A DNA stretch of 64,000 nucleotides from Fremontodendron californicum (GCA_030761205.1 JAULJL010000021.1:14861160-14925159); one strand, 5' to 3'; numbered from the stretch's first letter, positions 1 to 13,638 are shown. Numbers and translations: made by a program. The notes: generated from the letters alone by a model not told the origin.

Positions 1-39
1 TTTTCCCGAAAATGTTTTTAAGTTCAAAAATAACTTTTT

Positions 40-175
40 TTAATACTTTCGGACACCGTTTTTAAAACCTTCGGGTTATCATTTTTTCTTAATACCTTCG
101 AGCACCATTTTTCAAGATCTTCGGATGCCTTTTTTTAAGACTTTCGGGCGCCGTTTTTTAAAAATTGAACCTTCG
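40..175. repeat. Degenerate ~26 bp minisatellite
   Basis: Five to six degenerate units share a core like CTTTCGGACACCGTTTTT (variants CCTTCGAGCACCATTTTT and CTTTCGGGCGCCGTTTTT), spaced about 25 bp apart. Each unit combines a TTCGG core with a poly-T stretch. It may be the edge of another transposable element cut off by the window start; no family is recognised. Confidence 0.5.
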
Positions 176-656
176 ATTGTTTAAGATAAATAAAAGTAGG
201 CAAAGCCAACATCCCGGTCAGAGGCATAGATAGTACTGGGTTTTGCTTGCTGATCAAACTGTGCTGGTGAGGCTGTCAAAAATAAAATATAAATAAAAAA
301 TATGTGCTGTCTGGGTGCACTACTACTACTACAATAAATTTGATAGCCACTAGAGAAAGAAGAGTGTCTTAATTACTTTGTATTTGTTATATGTAAAATT
401 TTAGAGGGAGTATCCTCAAACTAAGGCCTTCAAAATTATGTCATTGCCAGCCATGTATATATATATGGCTGGCTATTTGTGTAATTTTATCGAAACAATA
501 ATAAAAAGGCCTTTATTAGCCTATCTGATCATGCAATATATGGTTGATAATAATGAGTTTAAGTTTTTATTCGTATATAAAATTATTCTCACATTTTAGA
601 TTTTACAAGAGCGATGGATTTGACTTGCTACTTGAATTTATTATGCAGAATTTTAT

Positions 657-800
657 AGCTTATAAATAAATTTGTACTATAAGCAAATACTAAAATTAAT
701 AATATCATTCTTTATGTATGTGTGGACTGTGGAGTATATATACTGCACAAAAATATTATTTAAAAAAAGAAAAAAAAAACATAATTTAACTTACCCAGGT
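657..800. repeat. Flank segment duplicated at 14361-14512
   Basis: The run starting AGCTTATAAATAA and continuing through the TATTATTTAAAA tract to ACTTACCCA is nearly repeated 13.7 kb downstream, with a few substitutions and different A-run lengths. Nothing in it looks coding. It could be a small dispersed element or a piece of host DNA copied during break repair. Confidence 0.75.
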
Positions 801-826
801 GAGTTTGATAGAATTTTTTCTTTCTT

Positions 827-831
827 ACTAT
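827..831. repeat. Left target-site duplication ACTAT
   Basis: ACTAT directly precedes the TG of the LTR at 832 and is repeated exactly at 6341-6345 after its CA end. Five-base duplications are usual for plant Ty3/gypsy integration. Confidence 0.9.
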
Positions 832-1532
832 TGTAGACACCTAATTTTGTCCGGACCACTAAAACAGGTATGTTTTTCTTCCTAAATTAATAGTTCAGAA
901 TGTAAAATGACTTTTTTTCATCCTGTAGGTGGTACCCTGAGACTCAGTTTAAGAGGGCGAGCATAAAAAGTCAAACTTGAAAAAAGTCAACCTTGAAAAA
1001 AGTCAACCTCAAAAAAGTCAAACTCGAAAAGACTACAAAAAAAGTCAACCCACTTTCACAATCAAGATTTAAAGTTCAATTGAAAATTGGAGAAATAATT
1101 TTGATAATCCGAGGTCTACATCGAAAGATATGGAGTTCGGAAGTTGGGTTATGGAGATTCAGTAGAAAGGAAGCCCTAATCCGGGAAATTTGGGGAAAAG
1201 TGCTTAAACGATTGAATTGGTCAAAATTGAAGGTTCCAAATGAAAGATAAGCACTGAATACGGGTAATGGAGAAGCCACTTGAAAGAAAAACTGAAAGAA
1301 AAGTCAATCCGGGAGAAAAACGAGAATTAGGGTTTTTGGTGGATTTGAGTGAAATCGGGAAGAATTACAGAAATGGCCCGACTTGGTAAGACTAAAGCCC
1401 CCAATGGATGAGGAGTGATTAAAAAGGGATAGCCCAAGGCTCAGTTTAAAGAAAATCTAAAAATCGGACTTGTTTTGAGCAAAACCAGGTTTTGGAGGCA
1501 AGAGGGCAAAATTAGAAATTTTGGGGAAAATA

Positions 1533-2620
1533 GCAAATGAATTCCAAAAATTCTAAAAATTTACAAATATCATTCTTAAATCATTTGGAAGAGATTGGCA
1601 AAAGAAAATCTTGATTCGGAGTTCGTTTGCAAAATGGCCAAATCCCGGGTCTCTTATGTAGTAATTCAAGAAGATAAATCCCGAAAAAATAGCAAATGAA
1701 CTCCAAATCTTTTAAAAATTTGCAAATATCATTTTTAAATTATTTGAAAGAGATTGGCGAAAGAAAATCTTGATTCGGAGTTTGTTTGCAAAATGGCCAA
1801 ATCCCGGGTCTCTTATGTAGTAATTCAAGAAGATAAATCCCGGAAAAATAGCAAATGAACTCCAAATCTTCTGAAAATTTGCAAATCTCATTTTTAGATT
1901 ATTTGAAAGAGATTGGTGAAAGAAAATCTTGATTCGGAGTTCGTTTGCAAAATGGCCAAATCCCGGGTCTCCTATGTAGTAATTTAAAAAGATAAATCCC
2001 GAGAAAATAGAAAATGGACTCCAAAAATTCTAAAAATTTGTAAATCTCATTTTAAAATTATTTGAAAGAGATTGGGCAAAGAAAATCTTGATTCGGAGTT
2101 CGTTTACAAAATGGCCAAATCCCGGGTCTCCTAAGTAGTAATTCAAAATGATAAATCCCGGGAAAATAGCAAATGGAAAAATTCTAAAAATTTGCAAATC
2201 GCATTTTTAAATTATTTGGAAGAGATTGGCGAAAGAAAATCTTGATTCGGAGTTTATTTGCAAAATGGCCAAATCCCAGGCCTCCTATGTAGTAATTCAA
2301 GCAGATAAATCCCGAAAAAATACCAAATGAGTTCCAAAAATTATGAAAACTTTCAGATCACACTTTTAAATTATTTGGAAGATATTGGTGAATAAAAATC
2401 TTGATTTGGAGCTCGTTTAAAAAATGGTAAAATGTGGGGGCATAAAAGGTCATATTTGGAAGAAAAAATCTGAACAAATAGCAAACGGACTCGAAAAATT
2501 TTGAAAACTTCCAGAATTCAATATTTTATTATTTTGAACTTATTAAAAAAATAAAATTTGAATTTGGAGTCCGTTTGCCATTTATTTGCATCCGGGGGCA
2601 AAACGGTCATTTTACCCAAG
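1533..2620 (+). repeat. ~159 bp tandem repeat inside LTR, about 7 units
   Basis: Units start with CAAATGRACTCCAAAAATTC near 1534, 1692, 1851, 2009, 2167, 2321 and 2480. Each continues through a conserved GGAGTTCGTTTGCAAAATGG and an AAATCCCGGG core. The other copies carry four or five units (7795-8300, 20005-20680, 36140-36790, 46795-47440). The difference in unit number accounts for much of the length difference between LTRs. Confidence 0.85.
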
Positions 2621-5289
2621 CAACCGAAAAGGGCTTTTCTTGCCTTTCAAAAAAATCAGACTTGGGCTGGAAAAGGGAGTGCTGGCCATCCAAGGCCCAA
2701 AAGAGGGAAGAAGCTTCTGATTTTTCAATCAAAAGTCCAAGAATTAAGAGTTAGTGAATTTTTTGATCAAGCCATTGCAAATAAGCTACATGGGCAAATG
2801 CATGAAGAGGGAGAGTGTCAACATTAATCTTGAACAGCTATAATTATGGACAGCTGATGGCCTAATCTAAGGGTGATAATTTCATGATTTTTCACTTTGA
2901 ATCACTAGCCCTTGGATGGAAATTGGTTGGAGTAAAAATGAAACATCCTAGGGAGGAGGGAGGTAAAATTCTGCCAGCACTATGGGGGGGATTCTGATTT
3001 TTTATTTTCAGCACTTCATTTTCAGATTTCTTCTTGGTTTTTGCTTAGTTTTCTCTCCTTGGTTGAAAGCAAAAAAGAAAAGTTTAGAAAAGAAAGGAAA
3101 GTTTGAAGAAAAAAAGCTTGAAAGATAGCTTATTGAGGTTGCTTTTAGCACAAACTCTTGCACTTTCTTGATTTTTCATTCTTGTTTTTGCTATTTTTTA
3201 ATTATTATTTGGTGAGTTTTCTTTTTAAATAAATGTTTTTTTATGTTTTTTTTAAGTTCTTTCTTCAACTTTTTCTTAAACAAGTTCTTACTTTTTTTTT
3301 TTTTTTACCATGGTAGAATGGCCCATATTTTTTTTTTATATAGCTGCTATTTTGCCTTGAGTTATCATGTTATTTTGGTTATCTTTTTAGTCTTGATGCT
3401 TTAAATCTTCATCTACTACATATACTTGAAGTTTGCTTTAATTTGGATGCTTGTTTGTTGCCATTTATGAGTTTATTATCATATTCTTGCATTTTCAATT
3501 TTCTGTTTTCATAATGTTTAAATTTGTTGATGTTTTATATTTAGTATATCAAGTGTTTGTGAAAATGCATGTTAGTTTTAATACCTCTACTTTGTGTTTT
3601 CATGATTTGAGTGTTATGTTTTAGTTGAGCATGTTAGTATATCAAGTGTTTATGAAAAAGCTTGTTAGTTTTAATATCTCTACTTTGTGTTTGCATGATT
3701 CATGTTTTAGTTGAGCATGTTAGTATATCAAGTGTTTGTGAAAATGCCATGCTTGTTTGGAACCTTAGGCCATTCGGCCACTTCATGTAGCTAGCATTGT
3801 GTGTGCATTTTTGCTATATTAGTTGATAGGTTTGTATTTGCATGACATTTGATTGAGTATTTAGTTTAAGTATACCAAGTTTTTGTGAAAATGCCATGTT
3901 TGCTTGGAGCTTGAGGCCATTCGGCTACCTCATTATTTTGCCTTGTGTTTGCATTTTTGTTATGTTAGATGATAGGTTTGCATTTGCATGACATTTGGTT
4001 GAGTTTCTAGTTTAAGCATGCCTTGTGTTTGTGTTATTGCCATGCATATTTTAGTTGTTAGGTTTGGTTTATTTTGCCATGCATGTCTATGCATTTTAGA
4101 CCTAGGTTGCATTAAATTCCATGCAAGTTCATTTAGGTCTAGGTCACTATATTGATGCCATGCATTTTTTCATGACATTTAGGTTTAAAACCATGCATTT
4201 CATGCATCATATTTGCTGTATTTTTCATGCATTCTATGTCATTGCCACTTGACTAATGACTTAGGCCAATTAATGGTTCAAAGTCATGCTCTCTTGAGCA
4301 CACATGTGGAAAATTAAGGTTTGTCAAATTGATTATTCTACCTTTGTGATTTTTTTTACTTGGACAATTTTTATCTAACTTTTAAAAAGTCCTAGCTACT
4401 GTTTGTGAGTCATTTTATGAGTCTTAAATATTTTTACTTTGATTTTTAAATGATTTTATCAAAAGCAAAAATGTATTTTGGCAAAACAGTTTTTTTCACG
4501 CAGTACTCGTACTTTCCCATTTTTTCTGGGCATTCATCTTTAATCATAAAATTAAGCTGATTTTTTCTCTTGTATTTTTACATGTCCTGAGTCTCAAATA
4601 TGTTTTTTAGATTTTTCTGAATTTTTGAAAATAAGGTAAAAAATCGTTGCTTAAAAGTGGACAGTGGAGTCAGAATTGAATTTAAAGAAAAATCATTTTT
4701 CTGTTTTGGTTAAGTTATTTAGAGAAACACGATTAGGAAGTTTAGCTACTGACTTGGGATAGTTTCTAAGCCTTTTTAAACTCTAAAAATTATTTTTTAA
4801 GTCTCAGGTTAAGGGTGGTCAAGTACGGGATTTAAACTTAGGAAATTAGAGCCATTTAAAAAAGGTTTAGCCCAGTTTTTATTTTTAATCTAAGCTTTTC
4901 GAAATTGTTTTCAAACAATCACAAAGTATTTTGGTTTTAGAATATTTAATTTGACATATTTTCCTAAGGTAGCCGGATATCTTTTTAGATATACGGATTT
5001 ACTTAATTAAAGGAAAAAAAAATACATTTTCATGCATTGCATTTTCCATATTCATGCATTTTATATAATATATGATTTTTGCTATGATAATTCCTATGGT
5101 ATTGTTATTATTTTGATTTATATGTTATATTGTTTATTATATGGTTTTGAATATTTCATGATATCCAATGTTTTTTATTTAGTTATTTTTTGTCATATTA
5201 TTTAGCATATACTATGTTCATGCATTCTTATTTTCATTTTTATTTTCATGCATATTATATGATAGCATTATTTTATGTTCCATGTCATT

Positions 5290-5620
5290 TAAATTATATA
5301 CTATATCATTCATTTTTGCCATGTCATTTAAATTATTTCATTTCATATAGAATATGTTAAGTTACCTAGGATATTTCATTTCATGTAGAATATTATGTTA
5401 TCTAGGTTATTTCATTTCACTTAGGATATAATATGCCATTTAGAATATTTTATTTCATTTAGAATATATCATATGATTTAGGACATTTCATTTCATATAG
5501 AATATATTATATAACTTAGGATATTTCATTTCATTTAGAATATGCTAAGGCATTTAAATTATATCATATCATTTAGGTTGCATTATATTATTTAGATTTT
5601 GCTATGTCATTTTATTTATG
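5290..5620 (+). repeat. AT-rich minisatellite in LTR (CATTTCATTTAGAATAT type)
   Basis: Degenerate units of roughly 30-36 bp alternate CATTTCATTTAGAATAT with TATGTTACCTAGGTTAT. The same array occurs in every family LTR at the corresponding place (10980-11124 with 13917-13993, 24960-25280, 39540-39900, 50220-50590, and inverted at 54360-54620), with varying unit numbers. Confidence 0.8.
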
Positions 5621-6340
5621 TCATGCATATACATATTCATTTCTTTTAAATGTTTTCAAAAAAGGTAATGATTTTCAATAAAATAAAGATATTCCCGAGT
5701 TAAAATAATTCATGAGTTCTCTGCAGGGTTTGCTGGGGAGGTTATCATCAATTATCATTAATAACGAAATATCTTCTTCAAAATGAGAATGATTCGGAAA
5801 GTTTTCCAAAAATAATAAAAAAATTTATATTTTGCCACGTTTGTTGGGGAATATAGGAAAATTTTGAATTTATAAATTCCGGATCATTTTCAATTAAAAA
5901 TGGAATTATTTTTCTTTAAATTGGGAATTAACTTGAAATGCTAAATTTAAATCCAAATTTTTACTAAGACTTCAGATAACACATGATTAATAAGGTACCG
6001 TTTTAAACGGGCGTTGTGGGGGTGCTAATCCTTCCCCACACGTAACCGAGTCCTGAACCCATTTCTTTGATTTCTCTGGTTTAAAACGCAGACTTGAAAT
6101 TGGTTTTAAAAATGTTTTAATTAATTTTTAAAATATTTTATAAAATCGGTTTTAATAGGTGGCCAATTACACCTAGCTAAAAAAGATTGGTGGCAACTCC
6201 ATCTCTTTTTCAAGGTCATTTTCAAAACCTTCATTTTTTTTAGAGGAATTAAGTCGATTTTTCCTCGATTTTTTTTCCATGTCACACTTAACGAATAATA
6301 AAGTCTTGCGATGAGACTTGTTATTTTTTAGGTTGCGACA

Positions 6341-6345
6341 ACTAT
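6341..6345. repeat. Right target-site duplication ACTAT
   Basis: Exact copy of 827-831, directly after the CA end of the solo LTR. Confidence 0.9.
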
Positions 6346-6969
6346 TATCCACATTTCGACAGATCATGTTACGTGTATATCAAGTTATGTGAATTGACAA
6401 GTGACGCTTATGTGAACATTGTAATTAAAACTTTTTACCTTTGACTAACGGAAGGGTGGATGGTGAAATCTTTTAAATATTACTGGATGATAAACAATTT
6501 TGTAAGGTTGTGAATGAAAATGAAACTTTAATAAAAAGTGATGTACTATAAATGAATTTTACTCTAAAGAATATGATTATGGTCAAAATATTCAGGTGAT
6601 CACTAGCTAATTTCTACGAGAGCACCTTAAGTGTAAAATTTTGTGGTTTTGTTTGTAAATGCTTTTATTTTTTGGTTTTTGTTTTTGCAAGAAAAATGAA
6701 TCGAAAAGAAAAGAAGAAATTAAAATTAAAATTTGAATAAAAAAACATAGACGAATAGAAAGAAAAAAAAAGTATTCATCAAGTGGAACTTTTAATCAAC
6801 CCTTGGCATTTACAATATAAATATACACATTTAGATAGCCATCAGTCAAGAAAATTACTTTCTTGCTAGTTGTGCTACGTTATAGTACCTGATTTATTGA
6901 AATGTTTGCTTTAATTAGAAATTATTATAAGCTTTTCACTATATATATTGATTAAATTTTGTATATAGA
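6346..6969. other. AT-rich spacer, no gene seen
   Basis: The sequence between two family LTRs is AT-rich with stops in all frames. It is the host or older-element DNA into which both LTRs inserted. Confidence 0.6.
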
Positions 6970-9900
6970 TGTAGACAACTAATTTTGTCCATACCACTAA
7001 ATCAGATATGTTTTCTTCTTAAAGTAATGTTTCAGAATGCAAAAAGACTTTTCTCATCCTGCAATTGGTACTCTGAGACATAGTCTAAGAAAGTAGAAAG
7101 AAAAAGTCAATCTTGAAAAAGTCAACCTCAAAAAAGTCAACTACTGAAATAGTCAACCCACTTTCAAAATCAAGGTTCAAAGTTCAATTGAAAAATGGTG
7201 AAATAATTTTGATAATCCGAGGTCTACATTGAAAGATATGGAGTTTGGAAGTTGGGTTACGAAGATTCAGTATAAAGGAAACCCTAGTTTGGAAAATTGA
7301 GAGAAAAGTGCTTAAACGATCAAATTGGTCAAAATTGAAGGTTCCAAATGAAAGATAAGCACTGACTATGGGTAATGGATAAGGTACTCGGAAGAAAAAC
7401 TGAAAGAAAAGTCAATTCGAAAGAAAATCGAGAATTAGGGTTTTTAGTGGATTTTGGTGAAATTGGAGAAAATTGCAGAAATGGCTCGATTGGGTAAGAC
7501 TAAAGCCCCTAATTGATAAGGAGTGAGTAAACAAGGATAGCCCAAGGCTCAGTTTTAAGAAATTCCAAGAAAAGAGCCGATTAGAGGAAAAAGGAAAAAC
7601 GAGAAATTTTCAAATAGTGAAAGAAGGAAAAATCAAATCGGAATGGAATTTGATCGTAAAAATTGGGCATTCGAACCAACTCCAATTCAATATAAGAAAA
7701 AAGCCCAGAAAAAGAAAATCTAAAAATCGGACTTGTTTTGAGCAAAATCGGGCTTTGAAGGCAAAGGGCAAAATTGGAAAATTCAGAAAAAATAGCAAAT
7801 GAGTTCCAAAAATTCTGAAAATTTGTATATCTCATTTTTAAATCATTTGAAAGAGATTGGCAAAGAAAAATCTGGATTCGGAGCTTGTTTGCAAAATGGC
7901 AAATCTCGGGCCCACTATATTGAAATTCAAGAAGATAAATCCTGAACAAATAGCAAATGAGTTCCAAAAATTCTGAAAATTTTCAGATCTCATTCTTAAA
8001 TTATTTGGAAGAGATTGGTGAAATAAAATCTGGATTTGGAGTTCGTTTGCAAAATGGCAAATCCCGTTCCCACTTTGCAGAAATTCAAGTAGATAAATCC
8101 CAAAAAAATAGCAAATGAGCTCCAAAAATTATGAAAACCTAGATCACAATTTTAAATTATTTGGAAGAGATTGGTGAAGAAAAATCTTTATTTGGAGCTC
8201 ATTTACAAAATGGCAAAAGTTCGGGTGCATTAAGGGGTAATTTCGGAAATAAATCCGAAAAAATAGAAAATGGGCTCCAAAAATTATGAGAAGTTCCAGA
8301 ATTCAGATTTTTATTATTGAGGAAGTATTGAAGAAAGAAAATTTGGATTTGGAGTCCGTTTGCTATTTAATTTGGTTTGGGGGTCAAAAAGGTTATTTCA
8401 CCGAAGAAACTGAAGAAAGCCTTTAAAAATTGGAGATTGGGCTGGATTTTAAAAGGGCAATCAGCCAAGCCCATAATGGAGAATGATGTTGCTGAGATTT
8501 TAGATCAAAGGGCCAAGAGTGAAGAGGAAGGTAGTCATTTTTCTTGATCAAGCCTTTGAAATTGTGACACATGGACCAATGGATGGAGAGGGATGATGTC
8601 ATATTTATGACATCATATTCATGACATCATATTTAGGAGCTGATTATTCCAGTCTAAGGGTGAGAATTCTACATAGAAAGCATCTTGGATTAAAGACCAT
8701 ATGATCAAATTGGTTAAAAAAAATTCTAGAACCTCCTACACTATTCACACTCTTGCTTGGCTGAATACTCTCCATTTTTGAAAGCAAATAGAAAGTTTAG
8801 AAAAGTAAAGAAAGTAAGAAGAGAAAAAAGCTTGCAATATAACTTTTAGAGATAGCTAAAAGCATTTTTCTCTTGCACTTTTTTTTTGCATTTTCATTCT
8901 TAATTTGCTGTTTTCATTAAATATTTTGGTGAATTTATATTGATTTTAATTTTGAAATAAGTGTCTTTAAGCTTTCTCTTCAAGTTCTTCTTTTGTGTTT
9001 TCTTGAAAAACTTTGAAAAAAGCATTTTTTTTCCATTCTCAGAGGGAGCCGAATGGTCATTTTTTTTCATGGTTGGTGTTTGATTTGTATTTCATGTTGT
9101 TTGTGAGGTCTAGCATGTTTTGATGTTCTATATTTTTCTAAAAATAACAAAAACATGGAGTTTGTTTTGATCTTTTTACTTACTTACCTCTATTTTTGAT
9201 TATTTCATCACAAATTCATGTTTACTTTCCTTGTTTTCCATTTTTTAATTTTACAGTTTTCAACGTGTTTGAGTTGTTCATGATTTGCATTTTACTAGAC
9301 TATGTGCTTGTGAAAATGTCTAGTTGTGTTCATGCCTTTACTTCATATTTGCATGTTTTAGCATGTTTCTTCTTTAGCCTTGCATTTAGTATGTCATGTG
9401 TTTGTGAAAATGCCATGCTAGGATATCATCATTGATGCATGTGTCCATTCGGCTACCCCTTCCATTTTGTGTCTTCTATGTGCATTTTCATCTTGCTTGT
9501 TGATAGGTTTGCATTTCCATGCCACGAGTTTGTGTATCTTGATTTAGTATGCCACGTGTTTGTGAAAATGCCATGCTAGGGTTTCACCATTTAGACCATG
9601 CAACCATTCGGTTACCCCTTCTATTTTGTTCTTTCTATGTGCATTTTCATCTTGTTTGTTGATAGGTTTGCATTTCCATGCCATGAGTTTGTGTATCTTG
9701 ATTTAGCATGCTATGTGTTTGTGTTATTAACATGCATTTTTTAGGTTTAGGTCTCATTAGCATTTCCATGCATTTCATGCATGTTTAGACCTAGGTTGCA
9801 TTTATTGCCATGCAAGTTCATGTTAGGTCTAGGCCATATTCTTTATGCCATGCATTTTCCATGTCATTTAGGTTTTAAATCATGCATTTCATGCATTCAA

Positions 9901-11119
9901 TTTGCTGTATGTTCATGTACCTCATGTCATACCACTTGATTTTTGACTTAGTCCAATCAATGGCTCAAAGTCATGCTCACTTGAGCATACTTGTGGAAAA
10001 TTAAAGAGTTGTCAAATTGATTATTCTACCTTTGTGATTTTTTTTTTTACTTTAGCCAATTTTTGTCCAAATTTTATAGAAGTTTTAGCTACTGTTTGTA
10101 GGTCCTTAGGAGAGTCTCTAATATTTTTTACATTGATTTTTAAATGATTTTATTAAAAGAAAATGTGTTTTGGCAAAATAGTTTTTCACCCAGTGTTCTG
10201 ACTTTTCGGATTTTTCTGGGTAGTTATCTTTAATCATAAAATTAAGCCCATTTTTTCCCATGTAGTTTTACATGTTATGAGTCTCCAGTACGTTTTTTAG
10301 ATTTTTTTGAAATTTTAAAAAGAGGTTAAAAAATCACGCTTTGAAGCTAGATAGTAGAGTCAGATTTGAATTTAAGGGAAAATTAATTTTCTATTTTGGC
10401 TAAGTTACTTAGAGGGGATTGATTAGGAACTTTAGCTACTGTCTTATAGTGGTTTCTAGGCCATTTTAATTTTTAAAAATTATTTTATAAAGGTCGGGTC
10501 AAGGGTGGTCAAGTCCGGGATTTCAAACTTAAGAAAATAGAGCTATTTTAAAGGGGAATTCGGCTAGGGTTTAGGTTTCATCCAAGATTTTTAAAAAAAA
10601 AATTTGAACCAATCACAAAGTATTTTGATTTTAGAAAATTTAATTTGATATATTTACCTAAGGTAGCCGGATATCTTTTTAGATATACAGATTTCCTTAT
10701 TTAATGGAAAAAATACACTTTCATGCATTGCATTTTCCATATTCATGCATATTGTATAATATATGACTTTTTGCTATGATAATTTCTATGGTATTGTTAT
10801 TATTTTGATTTATATTTTATAGTGTTATGTTGTTTGTTATATGGTTTTGAATATTTTATGCTATCCTTTGCTTTTTATTTAGTCATTTATTTTTGTCACA
10901 TTATTTAGCATATACTATGTTCATGCATTATTAGTTTTATTTTTATTTTCATGCATACTTCATGATAGCATTATTTTATGTTTCATGTCATTTCATGTCA
11001 CTTAGATTATATTCCATGTCATCTAAATTATGTCATTTAAAATATGCCATGTCATTTAAATTTGCCATGTCATTTAAATCATTTCATTTCATTTAGAATA
11101 TGTCATGTTACCTAGGTTA

Positions 11120-11124
11120 TTTTA
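11120..11124. repeat. Target-site duplication TTTTA (left)
   Basis: TTTTA precedes TGTAAAACCC and recurs at 13912-13916 after GATGTGACA. With the insert and one copy removed, the surrounding Ogre-type LTR reads continuously. Confidence 0.9.
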
Positions 11125-12856
11125 TGTAAAACCCTCGTAAGACAGAGATCGACTCGGGTCTCTTTAAATGATTCATAGACGGTGGATCAGGTTTATGTAT
11201 TCTTGTATACAAAGCACACTATCATCTGGTCTTATTGTTATATTAATAATTTTTAGAGTAAGGGGTTTAATCGGCTATTTGAGAGATTTAGCCCTAAAGT
11301 GACCACGAGTCAAGAATCGCAACCGAGACAATGAAAAGCCCATAAAATTTGGTATTTTAACTTCACGTAGTGTTAAAATGTGATATATTACTGATTAGGA
11401 TTATTGGAAAAATCTAATCGACACAAAATCGGTAAAATATGAACTAGGGGTATTTTGGTCATTTTATCCAAAATTTTATTTTTGGTTCGTATATGGTACT
11501 CATAAACTCTGGGATCATAGAGGATCACAATATGATGCTTAGATTGAAAATTTGACATTTTTTTACTCAAAAGTTAAGTGGAAAACGGATACGCCTTTAG
11601 TTAACTTAAAGGAGTGAAAATCCGAAACTGGCCGCAGGAAGGTCCAAAAAAGGTTTTAAGTAAATAAATGGATTCATATGGACATAAAATGATGTTAGAA
11701 AGCTGTTAGTGAAATCAAAATGAGAATCAGAGCTAAAATCAAAAAAGTCTTAATGTTGACCTGTAAACGGTCCGGGGCCCGGATTTGATGTTCGGGATAT
11801 AAAAAAATGATGAAAATTTGCGTACTAGTGTAAAATGATATTTTAAACATATCCGTGCTGAGACAAGTGAAAAACAAGCTTCCAAATGTAAAAATTTCAT
11901 GTGGGCCCTATTTTGGCACTAAAAGACAAAAAGTGGGCTAAAGGGGTATTTTTGTCATTTGGCTTGGTAAATGGCCATAAAAATCTACCAAGAAACCCCA
12001 TGACCAGTCATGACTTTAATTTTTATAATCCTTAAGGGTTGTTTCTTCTTCAACCTTGAGAAAACCTAACCAAAGTGAAGAAAACTCCATAACCAAAAGC
12101 TTGTAAGCTTGATCTCTTGATTTCTACTCATCACCAAGCCAACAAAACACATATTTCTACTATCTAGAAGGTAAGGATTACTTATTTGGTGTTAGTTTTT
12201 CAATAAATCATGAGAAACTATGTGTTTCTCTTTATGGCCATTTTGCCTTAGATGGTTTCCAGCATAGTCACCACTTTAAACCACTACCATAGGTAGTCCT
12301 AAATCAACCTCTACATCTATTATTTGGGGTTGGTTGAGTGAAAAAGTGGTTTGGAGTTGGAAATCTAAGCTTGGCCGAATTCACCATGTTGGCCAACCAC
12401 TTGAGCCGCCACTTCCACCACCATCTGAGGCCACCGTTAGCTTTGTTAGGCTCGGGGGGGCAACTTTCCTGTTGATCGTTGCTCTGGATTTCCACTCGAG
12501 CTAGGTGTAAAATTATAAAGTTTATATAGCTAAGTTGTAGATATTCAGATAGTAGCGAATTAGCCACAATTTGGATATTTTGTAAATGTTTTCAAATTCA
12601 TAAAATATTTATGAAATTATTCTTTATATACTAGGAGTGTGGATTAGCTGAGTTTGTGGTTGGAAGAGCTCCGGAGCACGAGGATCCAATTTCTTTCGCT
12701 TAGCGCACTGTGAGTAAACGTGTAACGATAGATGTAGGATCGTTAGATTATATTATAACATGCTGACTGTGATTGTATGAATGTATGACGTAGAATTACC
12801 TTATGATATCGAGTTCTTGTAAAGACGTGAGAAAAAGGTCCAAGGAATGGACAAGT

Positions 12857-12990
12857 GATGATTATGTAATAATCCGGGATTATCGTATGAGTGGTCAACC
12901 GTATGGCACCACATTGTTCCAATTGATGATTATGTAATAATCCGGGATTGTCGTATGAGTGGTCGACCGTATGGCGCCATATTGTTCCTT
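12857..12990 (+). repeat. 68 bp direct duplication in solo LTR
   Basis: Two adjacent copies start GATGATTATGTAATAATCC at 12857 and 12925. They differ at only a few positions. Confidence 0.85.
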
Positions 12991-13041
12991 GCTAGTATGC
13001 TTATTTAAATGTTACGTGATGCATGTTTATTGTAATGTTAA

Positions 13042-13275
13042 GCTATCGGATTTATAGGCTGCCATTGTGCCCTATCGGATTTGTAGGCTATCATTGTGCC
13101 CTATCGGACTTGTAGGTTGCCATTGTGCCCTACCGGTTTTGTAGGTGCCTTCGTGCCCTACTGATTTTGTAGGAGCCTTCATGCCCTACCGATTTTGTAA
13201 GAGCCTTCGTGCCCTACCGATTTTGTAGGAGCTTTCGAGCCCTACCAGTTTGTAGGAGTCTACGGACCCTACCAG
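13042..13275 (+). repeat. 28-30 bp tandem array, about 8 units
   Basis: Units begin CTAYCGGATTTTGTAGG near 13042, 13071, 13101, 13130, 13158, 13186, 13214 and 13242, each ending in a GTGCC- or TGCCC-like tail. Confidence 0.85.
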
Positions 13276-13632
13276 ATGTTTATAGTTATTTGTGATGTTG
13301 GATAGAAACATCCAGGTGATATTAGTTAATATAATTTGTGAGTCTTTTTCATATACTTTACTGCGTTTGCTCACTGGGTCCTTATGACTCACCCTTTAGT
13401 TATTTTTCTTTTTCAGATACTGATCGACCCAGTCACTCATCCGCCCCGCCAGCTTGCTCGTGATCGATAGCCGGTGAGCATGACATACCGTTTTGACGAG
13501 ATGATCCATAGCTTGATGGAGGAGCCGTGCACAGTCACCTAGGGATGTCATATGTTATTTTGTCTAAGTATGTTGTATTATGTGTCATGCAGTTATCCGG
13601 TCGGAGACCAAGATTTGTTGAGTACATTTTTG

Positions 13633-13638
<6 letters not shown>

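Larger units (their letters stand above)
176..831. other. AT-rich flank without a supported gene
   Basis: The stretch is mostly AT-rich, with a short less biased island at 195-277 that could be an exon (see findings). Positions 657-800 recur at 14361-14512. The last five bases (827-831, ACTAT) are the left target-site copy of the following solo LTR. Confidence 0.5.
832..6340 (+). mobile_element. Solo LTR of Ogre-like Ty3/gypsy element (5.5 kb)
   Basis: The element begins TGTAGACACC and ends GGTTGCGACA, so it has the TG...CA ends of an LTR, and both sides carry ACTAT. The same 5.2-5.5 kb sequence flanks internal regions at 19306, 35445 and 46095, which shows it is an LTR. No internal region, primer site or polypurine tract is attached, so it is a solo LTR left by LTR-LTR recombination. 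Inside, in order: GTCAACC-rich leader-like repeats (960-1050), seven units of about 159 bp (1533-2620), a C/T- and T-rich middle with repeats around GTGTTTGTGAAAATG (3540-4060), an AT-rich CATTTCATTTAGAATAT minisatellite (5290-5620), and a terminal hairpin. LTRs of this size are typical of Ogre/Tat elements. Short ORFs within it are chance. Confidence 0.93.

Noticed and set aside
7581..8125. Overlapping minus frames of 60-128 codons in LTR tandem repeats
   Set aside because: They are repeats of the ~160 bp LTR unit read antisense. Similar frames recur in every LTR copy with different ends.
13042..13275. CRISPR-like array
   Set aside because: Units are directly adjacent without unique spacers, degenerate, and lie in a plant LTR.
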